Source: an uncultured Nitrospiraceae bacterium
GTDB taxonomy: Bacteria; Nitrospirota; Thermodesulfovibrionia; Thermodesulfovibrionales; Dissulfurispiraceae
DNA: 48,602 nucleotides
Assembly (NCBI GenBank): GCA_903822005.1
Contig: CAIJNL010000042.1
Span: 1-48,602 of the forward strand
Reading direction: 5' to 3'
The position numbers and the translations under genes were made by a program. Positions 24,722 to 31,867 of the stretch are shown here, one piece after another (position 1 is the stretch's first letter; each line of letters opens with the position of its first letter). The notes under the pieces are model-generated. The model worked only from the letters and a program-made list of their open reading frames with translations. It was not told the origin of the DNA and did not search any database.

Positions 24722-24744
24722 GGTGGTCACAGATTGTGACCACC
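24722..24744. promoter_or_regulatory. Palindrome shared with the ORF6N gene (possible operator)
   Basis: GGTGGTCAC (24722-24730) and GTGACCACC (24736-24744) with a 5-bp centre. The core GGTCACAGATTGTGACC differs by one base from GGTCACAAATTGTGACC inside the ORF6N gene (about 24327-24343). It lies just upstream of the HigBA-like promoter. Confidence 0.4.
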
Positions 24745-24759
24745 GAAATAGATTTGAGA

Positions 24760-24788
24760 TTGACAAAAGTTAACGTGCAGGTTAACAT
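24760..24788 (+). promoter_or_regulatory. Promoter and operator of the HigBA-like operon
   Basis: TTGACA (24760-24765) and TAACAT (24783-24788), 17 bp apart. Two GTTAAC hexamers at 24769-24774 and 24781-24786, 12 bp apart, lie across the spacer and the -10 element, a likely binding site for the helix-turn-helix antitoxin. Confidence 0.65.
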
Positions 24789-24794
24789 ACCCTT

Positions 24795-25151
24795 GTGAGC
24801 AGGACTATAGTTTTCTATAGAACTGCTGATGGTAAATGTCCTGTGCGAACGTTCCTGGATTCGTTGTCTGCAAAGGCAGCGCAAAAGGTTACTTGGGTTC
24901 TGAGCCTTCTCGAAGACATTGATATTTTGCCGGCGGTATATCTGAAAAAGATCGCTGGTACTGAGGATATCTGGGAGTGCAGAATACAGTCTGGCTCTGA
25001 TACTTACAGGATATTCTGTTTCTTCGAGGGCAGGTCGGTTGTAGTGCTTACGCACGGCATTTACAAAAAGACGCAGAAAACCCCGCGCAGAGAGATAGAG
25101 CGGGCCGAGGCTTACAGAATGGATTATCTGCAAAGGAGGACAAAACATTGA
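24795..25151 (+). CDS. HigB-type toxin (RelE superfamily, phage Gp49-like)
   Basis: 118 residues, GTG start at 24795. VFYRTADGKCPVRTFLDSLSAKAAQKV at the N-terminus and WECRIQSGSDTYRIFCFFEG followed by VVLTHGIYKKTQKTP in the second half are the Gp49-like HigB signature, with K, R and H residues placed as in active ribosome-dependent RNases. The toxin gene precedes the antitoxin, as usual for HigBA. It overlaps the antitoxin start by 4 nt. Confidence 0.85.
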   Translation: MSRTIVFYRTADGKCPVRTFLDSLSAKAAQKVTWVLSLLEDIDILPAVYLKKIAGTEDIWECRIQSGSDTYRIFCFFEGRSVVVLTHGIYKKTQKTPRREIERAEAYRMDYLQRRTKH

Positions 25152-25423
25152 GCGACCTGAAGAAATATATAAAAGAGAGAAAAACGAGGGACAAGGTTTT
25201 TGCGAAGGGATATGAAGAGGGGTATGAGCAGTTCAAGATCGGCGTGATGCTAAAACAGAGCCGCGAGTCGGCGGGTCTTACGCAGGAAGAGCTTGCCCGG
25301 CGGCTTAAAACCAAGAAGACAGCTATTTCCCGCATAGAGAACCACGCAGAAGATATCAAGCTGTCTACGCTGGAGAAAGTTGCGCATGCGCTTGGCAAGA
25401 GGCTGCAGGTGAAAATAGCCTGA
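25148..25423 (+). CDS. HigA-type antitoxin (XRE-family helix-turn-helix)
   Basis: 91 residues, TTG start at 25148 with AAAGGAGG upstream. The helix-turn-helix spans about residues 40-75 (ESAGLTQEELARRLKTKKTA, ISRIENHAEDIKLSTLEKVA). The N-terminal basic/helical extension (about 1-35) contacts the toxin in such pairs. Translationally coupled to the toxin (TTGA overlap). It probably represses the operon through the paired GTTAAC sites. Confidence 0.85.
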   Translation: MSDLKKYIKERKTRDKVFAKGYEEGYEQFKIGVMLKQSRESAGLTQEELARRLKTKKTAISRIENHAEDIKLSTLEKVAHALGKRLQVKIA

Positions 25424-25457
25424 GTGCGTGGCTTTTTAAAGCATTTAAAAGCAAGAA

Positions 25458-26383
25458 TAGGGGTCAGGTCTTGCAATAGCACATTTAAGAATGATACGAT
25501 AATCCAATGGCTAGACCAATAAGAATTGAGTATTCTGGGGCATTGTATCACATTACATCGAGAGGTAATGCGCGGCAGGATATATTTATTGATGATAATG
25601 ATTATCTGGAATTTATGGATGTGCTTTGTCTGGTAGTCAAACGTTATAACTGGTTGCTCCATGCGTACTGTTTGATGGGAAATCACTATCATCTTCTCAT
25701 AGAAACACCGGACGGTAATCTATCGGCAGGCATGCGGCAGCTTAATGGAATTTATACGCAGCGATTCAATCGGCAGAATCAGAGAGTCGGCCATTTAATG
25801 CAGGGCAGATTCAAAGCAATACTTGTCGACAAGGATTCGTATTTAGGCGAGTTGAGCAGGTATATTGTGTTAAACCCTGTCAGGGCAGGAATGAAGAATA
25901 GGCCAGAGCAGTGGAAATGGAGCAGTTATAACAAGACAGTCGGGTTTGCCGCAGGAAGCGACTGCTTGACAACAGAGTGGCTGTTGAGATTGTTCGGTAA
26001 GAACAGGAAGACTGCACAAGAGAAATATAAGGAGTTTGTCAGAGCGGGAATAGGAAAAGACGGTCCGTGGGACAGGCTTGTCGGGCAGGTTTTACTGGGC
26101 AGTGAAGAGTTTATTGAAAAAATGAGAATACATCTTGAAGAAAAAGAGGATATAGAGGAAATACCCAGGACACAGCGGGTATCAGCCCGGCCGAAACTCG
26201 AGCAAATATTAGCGAATAAAAAGGAAAAAGCGGAAGCAGCTTATGATGCACATGTAAAATATGGGTACAGGCTTAAAGAAATAGGGAAAGTATTAGGGGT
26301 GCATTATGCCACAGTAAGTAGACTGGTCAGAGCTATTGAAGGCAGGAATTAGTGATATATGTTATTGCAAGACCTGACCCCTA
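25458..26383 (+). mobile_element. REP-associated tyrosine transposase (RAYT) element with 21-bp inverted ends
   Basis: A perfect 21-bp inverted repeat, 25458-25478 and 26363-26383 (core GGGGTCAGGTCTTGCAA), brackets the transposase gene with 28 bp on the left and 10 bp on the right. No target duplication is seen, as expected for single-strand HUH transposition. A diverged solo left end lies at 27711-27745. Confidence 0.8.
25507..26352 (+). CDS. REP-associated tyrosine transposase (HUH, Y1 type)
   Basis: 281 residues. Y1 transposase domain (about 1-150): MARPIRIEYSGALYHITSRG start, the HUH motif in LMGNHYHLLIE (residues 57-67), a Gln-rich helix with candidate catalytic Tyr84 (QLNGIYTQRFNR), and LSRYIVLNPVRAGM. 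The C-terminal extension ends with a helix-turn-helix (KEIGKVLGVHYATVSRLVRA, about 257-276). Such enzymes move or spread REP sequences. The gene is intact and lies inside its own inverted repeats. Confidence 0.9.
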   Translation: MARPIRIEYSGALYHITSRGNARQDIFIDDNDYLEFMDVLCLVVKRYNWLLHAYCLMGNHYHLLIETPDGNLSAGMRQLNGIYTQRFNRQNQRVGHLMQGRFKAILVDKDSYLGELSRYIVLNPVRAGMKNRPEQWKWSSYNKTVGFAAGSDCLTTEWLLRLFGKNRKTAQEKYKEFVRAGIGKDGPWDRLVGQVLLGSEEFIEKMRIHLEEKEDIEEIPRTQRVSARPKLEQILANKKEKAEAAYDAHVKYGYRLKEIGKVLGVHYATVSRLVRAIEGRN

Positions 26384-26552
26384 GTTTTCCTTAGAATAGT
26401 TGCATTCAGGGCAAATCGTTAAATGGGGCATTAAGTTTCAATATGCGCATTATTCAGAAGTCACAACTTGTAGCTTGTTCTTAAATTAAGCATACTATTA
26501 TATATCCGGTGCCGACTTAAAGGGTGTCTAATCTAAGTGGGAGGGATTATTG

Positions 26553-27638
26553 ATGCCGACAAATGCTGAGTTGCTTAAAACACTTAGAGAACGTTTCTTG
26601 CGCGGTGATATATTAGAAGAAGAGTATAAAGCAATCAGGGCAGGTCTTTTAGGCGAAATGCCATTTCTTTATTTCGATCCAGAGTATGTTGATAATGATC
26701 GTTGCAGAAAAGATGAGATTATAATAGAGGCTGAGGAGTGTGCTGACAGTATAGGCGATTGGACTGCTTGTGCATTTAAATGGGAGGAACTGGGCGAAAA
26801 GCGCGAGGTGCGCAGATGCATGAAGATGGCTGAGGAGAGGGCTGAAAACCCAAAAGATTGGACTGACTGTGCATTTACATGGAAGGAACTGGACGAAGAG
26901 CGAGAGGTGCGCAGGTGCATGGGGATGGCTGAGGAGTGTGCTGACAGTATAGGTGATTGGACTGACTGTGCATCTACATGGAAGGAACTGGGCGAAGAGC
27001 AAGAGGTGAGCAGATGCATAAGGATGGCTGAGGAGAAGTCTGAAAACTCAAAAGATTGGACTATTTGCGCATCTCACTGGAAGGAACTGGGAAAAGAGCA
27101 AGAGGCACGCAGGTGCATTGGGATGATGGCTGAGGAGAAGGCTGAAAACTCAAAAGATTGGGCTATCTGCGCATCTCACTGGAAGGAACTGGGAAAAGAG
27201 CAGGAGGCGCGCAGATGCATGGGGATGGCTGAGGAGAAGGCTGAAAACTCAAAAAATTGGGCCGACTGTGCATTTACATGGAAGGAACTGGGAGAAGAGC
27301 AGGAGGCACGCAGATGCATGGGGATGGCTGAGGAGCGGGCTGAAAACTCAAAAAATTGGAGTAGTTGTGCATTTGGGTGGAGCCAGATAGGGGAGGAGCA
27401 GGAGTTTCGGAGATGTCTATGGATAGCTGAGGAGAAGGCTGAAAACACAAGCGATTGGATTCGTTGCGCAATTTGGTGGGATGGGCGAGATGAGCAGAAG
27501 GCGCGCAGGTGTATGGGGATGGCCGAGGAGAAGGCTGAAAACTCAAAAGAGTGGACTATCTGCGCATCTCAATGGAAAGAACTAGGCGAAAAACAGGAGG
27601 CGAACAGGTGTGAGAAAAAAGCAAAAACATTTACGTAG
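26553..27638 (+). CDS. Protein of nine 33-residue W/C helical repeats with SHOCT-like N-terminus
   Basis: 361 residues from ATG 26553, with GGGAGGG upstream. Residues 5-34 (LLKTLRERFLRGDILEEEYK) resemble a SHOCT oligomerisation motif. Residues 60-356 are nine near-identical units of about 33 residues: AEEKAENSKDW, xxCAxxWKELG, xEQEARRCMGM. Each unit predicts two helices with conserved W, C, A, W, L, R, C, like TPR or Sel1 solenoids but not fitting either consensus well. Unit 4 has one extra residue, unit 8 one fewer. About two cysteines per unit and no signal peptide suggest a cytoplasmic, possibly metal- or thiol-bearing scaffold. No function recognised. Confidence 0.75.
   Translation: MPTNAELLKTLRERFLRGDILEEEYKAIRAGLLGEMPFLYFDPEYVDNDRCRKDEIIIEAEECADSIGDWTACAFKWEELGEKREVRRCMKMAEERAENPKDWTDCAFTWKELDEEREVRRCMGMAEECADSIGDWTDCASTWKELGEEQEVSRCIRMAEEKSENSKDWTICASHWKELGKEQEARRCIGMMAEEKAENSKDWAICASHWKELGKEQEARRCMGMAEEKAENSKNWADCAFTWKELGEEQEARRCMGMAEERAENSKNWSSCAFGWSQIGEEQEFRRCLWIAEEKAENTSDWIRCAIWWDGRDEQKARRCMGMAEEKAENSKEWTICASQWKELGEKQEANRCEKKAKTFT
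26730..27620 (+). repeat. Nine tandem 99-bp coding repeats
   Basis: Units start at GCTGAGGAG and are 99 bp long (102 in unit 4, 96 in unit 8). Neighbouring units are strikingly similar as DNA, which indicates recent slippage or recombination and predicts copy-number variation between strains. Confidence 0.85.
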
Positions 27639-27710
27639 AAAATAATATAGCAGTTCTGTCCTAAGTACACAATCCCGAAGGAGAAAACTGCCAGCACATC
27701 AGGCACATCA

Positions 27711-27745
27711 GGGTCAGGCTTGCAAGTATGCATTTATCAGATATA
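27711..27745 (+). repeat. Solo remnant of the RAYT element left end
   Basis: GGGTCAGG-CTTGCAA followed by a GCATTTA-like stretch aligns with 25461-25495, the left end and adjacent sequence of the RAYT element, with one deleted base and several substitutions. Confidence 0.5.
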
Positions 27746-27793
27746 AGCCCATAGCCGCTTGACATCAGTATAACTCTTGGTCATGCTATTGGT

Positions 27794-28048
27794 ATGAAAA
27801 CGGCAATATCCGTACCGGATGAGATATTCAGGGAAGTCGATGAATTTGCAAAAAAGCAAAACTGTTCCCGCAGCGAAGTTTTTGTTCTTGCAGTTGCCGA
27901 GTTTTTCGAAAGGCGAAAGGCCTGGAAATTACTGAGGGATCTAAATGCGGTTTATACCGAAGTCAGCCCCGAAACCAAGGATGACCTGCTGCTGCGCCGG
28001 AAGGGCATGAGACATTTTGCCAAAAAGGTAAACAAAGAGACTTATTAG
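27794..28048 (+). CDS. MazE-like ribbon-helix-helix antitoxin
   Basis: 84 residues. AISVPDEIFREVDEFAKKQNCSRSEVFVLAVAEFF (about 3-37) is a ribbon-helix-helix; the tail would bind the toxin. No ribosome site precedes ATG 27794; TTGACA at 27759-27764 with a weak -10 near 27784 would put the transcript start about at the ATG, so translation may be leaderless. Overlaps the toxin start by one base. Confidence 0.8.
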   Translation: MKTAISVPDEIFREVDEFAKKQNCSRSEVFVLAVAEFFERRKAWKLLRDLNAVYTEVSPETKDDLLLRRKGMRHFAKKVNKETY

Positions 28049-28362
28049 TGGACAGGATAAGGCAGGGCGATGTTTACTGGGTAGATTTTGGAGAGCCCGC
28101 AGGTTCTGAACCCGCTTTTCTCCGGCCATGCGTAGTTGTCTGCGCTATTTCTTCAAACCTGAAGCTTGAGGCCTCGCCCGGAAATGTCCTGCTGAAAAAA
28201 GGCGAGGCAAAACTGCCAAAGGACAGCATAGTAAATATAACGCAGATGATAACTGTTGATAAGGCATGTCTTGAGGAGAAGATCGGTTCCTTGTCTCATG
28301 TGAAGCTTATGAAGGTACTTGACGGGGTAGATCTGCTTTTAAGGCCGACGAGGCTGGCATAA
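28048..28362 (+). CDS. MazF/PemK-type toxin (mRNA interferase)
   Basis: 104 residues, GTG start. RQGDVYWVDFGEPAGSEPAF and RPCVVVCAIS at the N-terminus, GNVLLKKGEAKLPKDSIVNI in the middle and the LMKVLDGVDLLL end match the MazF fold; the conserved G-D-(V/I)-x-W and Arg near residue 27 are present. MazF enzymes cleave single-stranded RNA at short sites. Coupled to the antitoxin gene. Confidence 0.88.
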   Translation: MDRIRQGDVYWVDFGEPAGSEPAFLRPCVVVCAISSNLKLEASPGNVLLKKGEAKLPKDSIVNITQMITVDKACLEEKIGSLSHVKLMKVLDGVDLLLRPTRLA

Positions 28363-28468
28363 GTGTGCCTGGAAGTCTGAAGGCAGGCCTGAAGATGTGA
28401 AAATACGATAGATAAATTTTAATTTACCGCATACCATTTAACCACTGACCCGCAGCAGGCGTTTGACG

Positions 28469-28500
28469 CATACACCTGAATATGATAATATTGGTGTATG
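28469..28500 (+). promoter_or_regulatory. Operator dyad over the VapBC promoter
   Basis: CATACACC (28469-28476) and GGTGTATG (28493-28500) form a perfect 8-bp inverted repeat with a 16-bp spacer containing TATGATAAT, the -10 region; TTGACG at 28463-28468 is the -35 candidate. VapB dimers binding the two arms would block transcription. Confidence 0.65.
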
Positions 28501-28515
28501 GCTTAGGAGGTGCAT

Positions 28516-28716
28516 ATGTCAAGAACGAATATAGAGATCGATGATAAGCTCGTCAGGGAAGGGTTCAGCCTCACAAAACTTAACACTAAAAAAGAGCTGG
28601 TTAATCTTGCGCTTGAAGAGCTGGTAAAAAAGCTTAAGAGAAGGAAGATCCTGGGGTTTGAAGGCAAGATCAAATGGGAGGGCGACCTTGAGGAATCGAG
28701 GCTCGGCAGGGTGTGA
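28516..28716 (+). CDS. vapB: VapB-type antitoxin
   Basis: 66 residues from ATG 28516, preceded by TTAGGAGG; the in-frame GTG at 28510 lies too close to that site. SRTNIEIDDKLVREGFSLTK and TKKELVNLALEELVKKLKRRK match the VapB/MazE-like (type II, VapB family) ribbon-helix-helix. The C-terminal FEGKIKWEGDLEESR would occupy the VapC groove. The toxin gene overlaps by 4 nt. Confidence 0.85.
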   Translation: MSRTNIEIDDKLVREGFSLTKLNTKKELVNLALEELVKKLKRRKILGFEGKIKWEGDLEESRLGRV

Positions 28717-29117
28717 TTCTCGCAGATACAAGCGTATGGATCGACTTTCTTGAGGGGAAGGGAACGCCTCAGCATCTGGAACTTCGGCGGCTTATTGAGA
28801 ATGATGAAGATATTTGCCTTACCGGTATTGTGGTAACCGAGATTCTCCAGGGGATAAAGGACGACGGCCAAAACAGAGAGATAAGGCGTTATCTTCTCGA
28901 ATTCCCGATTATTAACCCGCAGGAAATTTCTTCATATATACACGCAGCCGAAATCTACCGCACATGTGCAAGTAAGGGGAAGACAGTCAGGAAGACAATT
29001 GATTGCCTTATTGCCGCAGTAGCCTTGGAGCATGACCTCGTACTTTTTCATAATGACAGGGATTTTGAGAATATCAGGGCATGCTGCAGGCTTAAGACGC
29101 TGGACCTGATGAAGTAA
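28713..29117 (+). CDS. vapC: VapC toxin, PIN-domain ribonuclease
   Basis: 134 residues, GTG start overlapping the vapB stop. PIN acidic residues are visible: D5 in ILADTSVWIDFL, E43 in VVTEILQGI, D97 in RKTIDCLIAAVAL and D115 in HNDRDFENI, so the Mg2+ site is intact. VapC enzymes cut tRNA or rRNA. The gene ends 14 bp from the convergent hydE stop and marks the right edge of the accessory island. Confidence 0.9.
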   Translation: MILADTSVWIDFLEGKGTPQHLELRRLIENDEDICLTGIVVTEILQGIKDDGQNREIRRYLLEFPIINPQEISSYIHAAEIYRTCASKGKTVRKTIDCLIAAVALEHDLVLFHNDRDFENIRACCRLKTLDLMK

Positions 29118-29131
29118 CAATAAACATGCTA

Positions 29132-30577
29132 TCAGGGTTGGCTGTTACTCTCTGAAATCCTTCCCAGTTCATCAATCACCTTCTGCAACCCTTCCGCAGA
29201 AGTAATAAGGCACCTCCAAGCCTCTCCGCCAAAAGCATCCGCCTGCTTATCTATCCATTGCAAAAATAGGGACGGTTCTCCGAAGACCTCGATACCCTTC
29301 ATCATGGCGAGTTTAAAGCGTATCCTGTAAGCCCGTTTTGCTTCATCCGGGACTTTTTGCTCGATTACAGTAAGCTCCATATTCATTTTAGTAGCGAAGT
29401 CTTCGCACTGCTTATATTTTTCTGTTTCAACGAGTGCGGCAATATCCTGCCCCAGCCCGATCTCTTTGTTCATGGCCACAACATCAGCAATATCCTGCAT
29501 GATCTCCAGTTTTCTGTTAATTACTGTTTTTGCCATAGATCGGACAGCAGCCTTTTTGCGATAGCCATAGCCCTGCGACACGCTGCGGCCGATGTCTTCG
29601 ATTTTGGCAGTGACGCAGCTCCTGCAATGGGCCGGCGTATCGCCAACGCATATCTTGCCCGGATAGAGCGCGTACAGCCTGCGGTAATCACCCTCTGTCA
29701 CATTGGGCATGATAACATTGGCCCCGCTCTGGAGCCCCAGCATCCTGCCGTTCTCATTCAGCGCTTCCATGGCAGTAGTGGCAGGTATGTTAATGTCCGG
29801 CATCAGCAGGCGCGTAATGGCCATGACCTTTAAACTCAGCTCAAACGTGCCGCCAGTTGCATCACCCAGCGGTGTGTCCGAGTTTGGAATAAATGGCCCA
29901 ACGCCTATCATATCTGCACCAAGCTCTTTAAAAAAAAGTATGTCATCAGCAAGTGATTCCATTGTCTGGCCTGGCAGGCCGACCAGACAGCCGGTGCCAA
30001 GTTCGTACCCAAGTTCCTTCAGATCATGCAGGCAGCGCACCCGGTTCTCAAAGATCATGCCGGGGCTCATCTTCTCATACAGTTTTTTATCAGTCGTCTC
30101 GATCCGCAGCAGATAACGGTCAGCCCCTGCATCACGATATGCCTGGTACTCTTCACGTGTTTTTTCACCAATGCTTAGCGTTATCGCAACATCGAGCGCC
30201 TTGATGGATTTGATTATCTGCAGCATCTCTTCACGCGAATAGAATTCACCTTCACCTGCCTGCAATACTACTGTCTTGTATCCGTCGCTAGCTGCCTTTG
30301 AGGCAAATTCGATTATAGTCTCTGGTTCAAGGCGATAGCGTTCAAGTTTGACATTGTCCTGGCGCAAGCCGCAGTAGAGGCAGTTCTGGGAACAGCAGTT
30401 GGTAAACTCGATCAGGCCGCGGAGATGGACTTCGTCGCCGACAAATTGCTTCCTCACCCGGTCAGCTGCCGCAAACAGTTCAGCATCATGCTCATCAGTC
30501 TTCAGCAGCTCAACAATCTCTTGCCTTGTAAGGTCGTGTTTTGTCTCGGCTTTTTTGATGATATCAATAACCGCCAT
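29132..30577 (-). CDS. hydE: [FeFe]-hydrogenase maturase HydE (radical SAM) with C-terminal extension
   Basis: 481 residues. Radical SAM cluster C62-x3-C66-x2-C69 (CCSQNCLYCGLR) and the optional second cluster C310-x7-C318-x2-C321 are as in HydE. HydE acts on the HydG-made Fe(CO)2(CN)cysteine synthon while the H-cluster di-iron unit is built. Characterised HydE proteins have about 350 residues; here residues from about 355 on (some 125) form an extra, mainly helical domain I do not recognise. It starts 1 bp after the hydF stop, last in the hydG-aspA-hydF-hydE operon. Confidence 0.93.
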   Translation of the reverse strand: MAVIDIIKKAETKHDLTRQEIVELLKTDEHDAELFAAADRVRKQFVGDEVHLRGLIEFTNCCSQNCLYCGLRQDNVKLERYRLEPETIIEFASKAASDGYKTVVLQAGEGEFYSREEMLQIIKSIKALDVAITLSIGEKTREEYQAYRDAGADRYLLRIETTDKKLYEKMSPGMIFENRVRCLHDLKELGYELGTGCLVGLPGQTMESLADDILFFKELGADMIGVGPFIPNSDTPLGDATGGTFELSLKVMAITRLLMPDINIPATTAMEALNENGRMLGLQSGANVIMPNVTEGDYRRLYALYPGKICVGDTPAHCRSCVTAKIEDIGRSVSQGYGYRKKAAVRSMAKTVINRKLEIMQDIADVVAMNKEIGLGQDIAALVETEKYKQCEDFATKMNMELTVIEQKVPDEAKRAYRIRFKLAMMKGIEVFGEPSLFLQWIDKQADAFGGEAWRCLITSAEGLQKVIDELGRISESNSQP

Positions 30578-30578
30578 A

Positions 30579-31826
30579 TTACTTTTTCTTCATCGCTTCG
30601 CGGCCTGCCCGATAAACTTCAAGGGCAGCAGGGAAGGGCTCGAGCGCCCGCTCAAATATGCCGAGGCTGTATGCAATGGCAAGCCCGTAGTTGGTTATGG
30701 GCACGCCCAGTTCATTGCACTTCCGTATGCGGTTGGACATCTCGCGGCGGTTCATGGTGCAGGCTCCGCAATGGATCACGAGCTTAAAGGTAGTCAGGTC
30801 TTCAGGGAAGTCATGGCCCTGGTAATGGACGAAATCGAGTTTACCGCCAACATATTGCGTAAGCCAGCGCGGTATCTTTACCCTGCCTATGTCTTCGCCA
30901 ATGGGATGGTGCGTGCAGGCCTCGGCAATGAGAACACGGTCCCCGGTCTTCAGCTTCTCAACAGCCATCGCGCCTTCGACCTGTTTGACCAGGTCACCTT
31001 TGTATCTCGCAAAGAGGATCGAGAAACTGGTGAGAGGGATATTTTTCGGAACGTCTGCAGTCACTTTAAGGAATGCCTGCGAGTCGGTTATGACGAGCTT
31101 TGGCGGCACCTTCAGGCGGTCGAGAGCTGACCGCAGTTCGCGTTCCTTTACGACCATGCAGAAAGAGTCGCTGTCAAGGAGATCGCGGATCGTCTGCACC
31201 TGCGGCAGGATCAAACGCCCCTTTGGCGCTTCCTTGTCAATGGGAACCACGAGGATCGCCATCTCGCCCGGGCCTACAAGGTCACCCGCTATTGCTGGCG
31301 GCTCCAGGCATTCAGGCGGAACACTTGCAAGCATGGCCTGGCGCAATGCATCAAGGCCTGTGCCGGTCAAAGCGGAAACCGGAACAGTCAGACTGCGGTA
31401 TTGCTCAGGCACGAACGCGGGCTCGTCGCCCGGTGCCGCAGTATCCGATTTGTTGATTACGATGACAACCGGTATGCTCCTGCTCGAAACCTCTTCAGCA
31501 AGCTGATCTTCATACTCGCCCCATATGCCTGGCTCTGTAACGAGCACAGCAATATCAGTACGGTCAAAGACCTGCCGGGTCTTTTCGATCCGCAGACCGC
31601 CGAGTGCGCCGATATCATCGATGCCGGCTGTATCAATAAATACAATCGGGCCGAGGGGCTGAAGCTCCATGGGCTTCTCGACCGGATCAGTGGTTGTGCC
31701 CGCAACGTCAGAGACAATCGAGACCTGCTGTTTTGTGAGCGCGTTCAAAAGGCTCGATTTGCCTACATTGCGGCGGCCAAAGATGCCGATGTGGATCCGT
31801 AGTCCTTTGGGGGCTGGCTGCATCAT
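30579..31826 (-). CDS. hydF: [FeFe]-hydrogenase maturase HydF (GTPase scaffold)
   Basis: 415 residues. N-terminal GTPase: P-loop GRRNVGKSS (17-25), DTAG (65-68) and NKSD (125-128). The dimerisation domain follows, then the C-terminal cluster domain with C304-x-H306 and H352-C353-x2-C356, the CxH...HCxxC ligand motif. HydF carries the di-iron precursor and hands it to the hydrogenase apoprotein. All ligands are present. Adjacent to hydE and aspA. Confidence 0.95.
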   Translation of the reverse strand: MMQPAPKGLRIHIGIFGRRNVGKSSLLNALTKQQVSIVSDVAGTTTDPVEKPMELQPLGPIVFIDTAGIDDIGALGGLRIEKTRQVFDRTDIAVLVTEPGIWGEYEDQLAEEVSSRSIPVVIVINKSDTAAPGDEPAFVPEQYRSLTVPVSALTGTGLDALRQAMLASVPPECLEPPAIAGDLVGPGEMAILVVPIDKEAPKGRLILPQVQTIRDLLDSDSFCMVVKERELRSALDRLKVPPKLVITDSQAFLKVTADVPKNIPLTSFSILFARYKGDLVKQVEGAMAVEKLKTGDRVLIAEACTHHPIGEDIGRVKIPRWLTQYVGGKLDFVHYQGHDFPEDLTTFKLVIHCGACTMNRREMSNRIRKCNELGVPITNYGLAIAYSLGIFERALEPFPAALEVYRAGREAMKKK

Positions 31827-31867
31827 ATATTAAACTCCTGACAGGTGAAGGATTATAAAACGATTTG

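Noticed and set aside
26730-27620. CRISPR array
   Set aside because: The periodicity is 99 bp with no unique spacers, and the units encode a continuous helical-repeat protein.
29132-30577. Biotin synthase or PylB instead of HydE
   Set aside because: The cluster motif, the second C-x7-C-x2-C set and the hydF/hydG neighbours all point to HydE.
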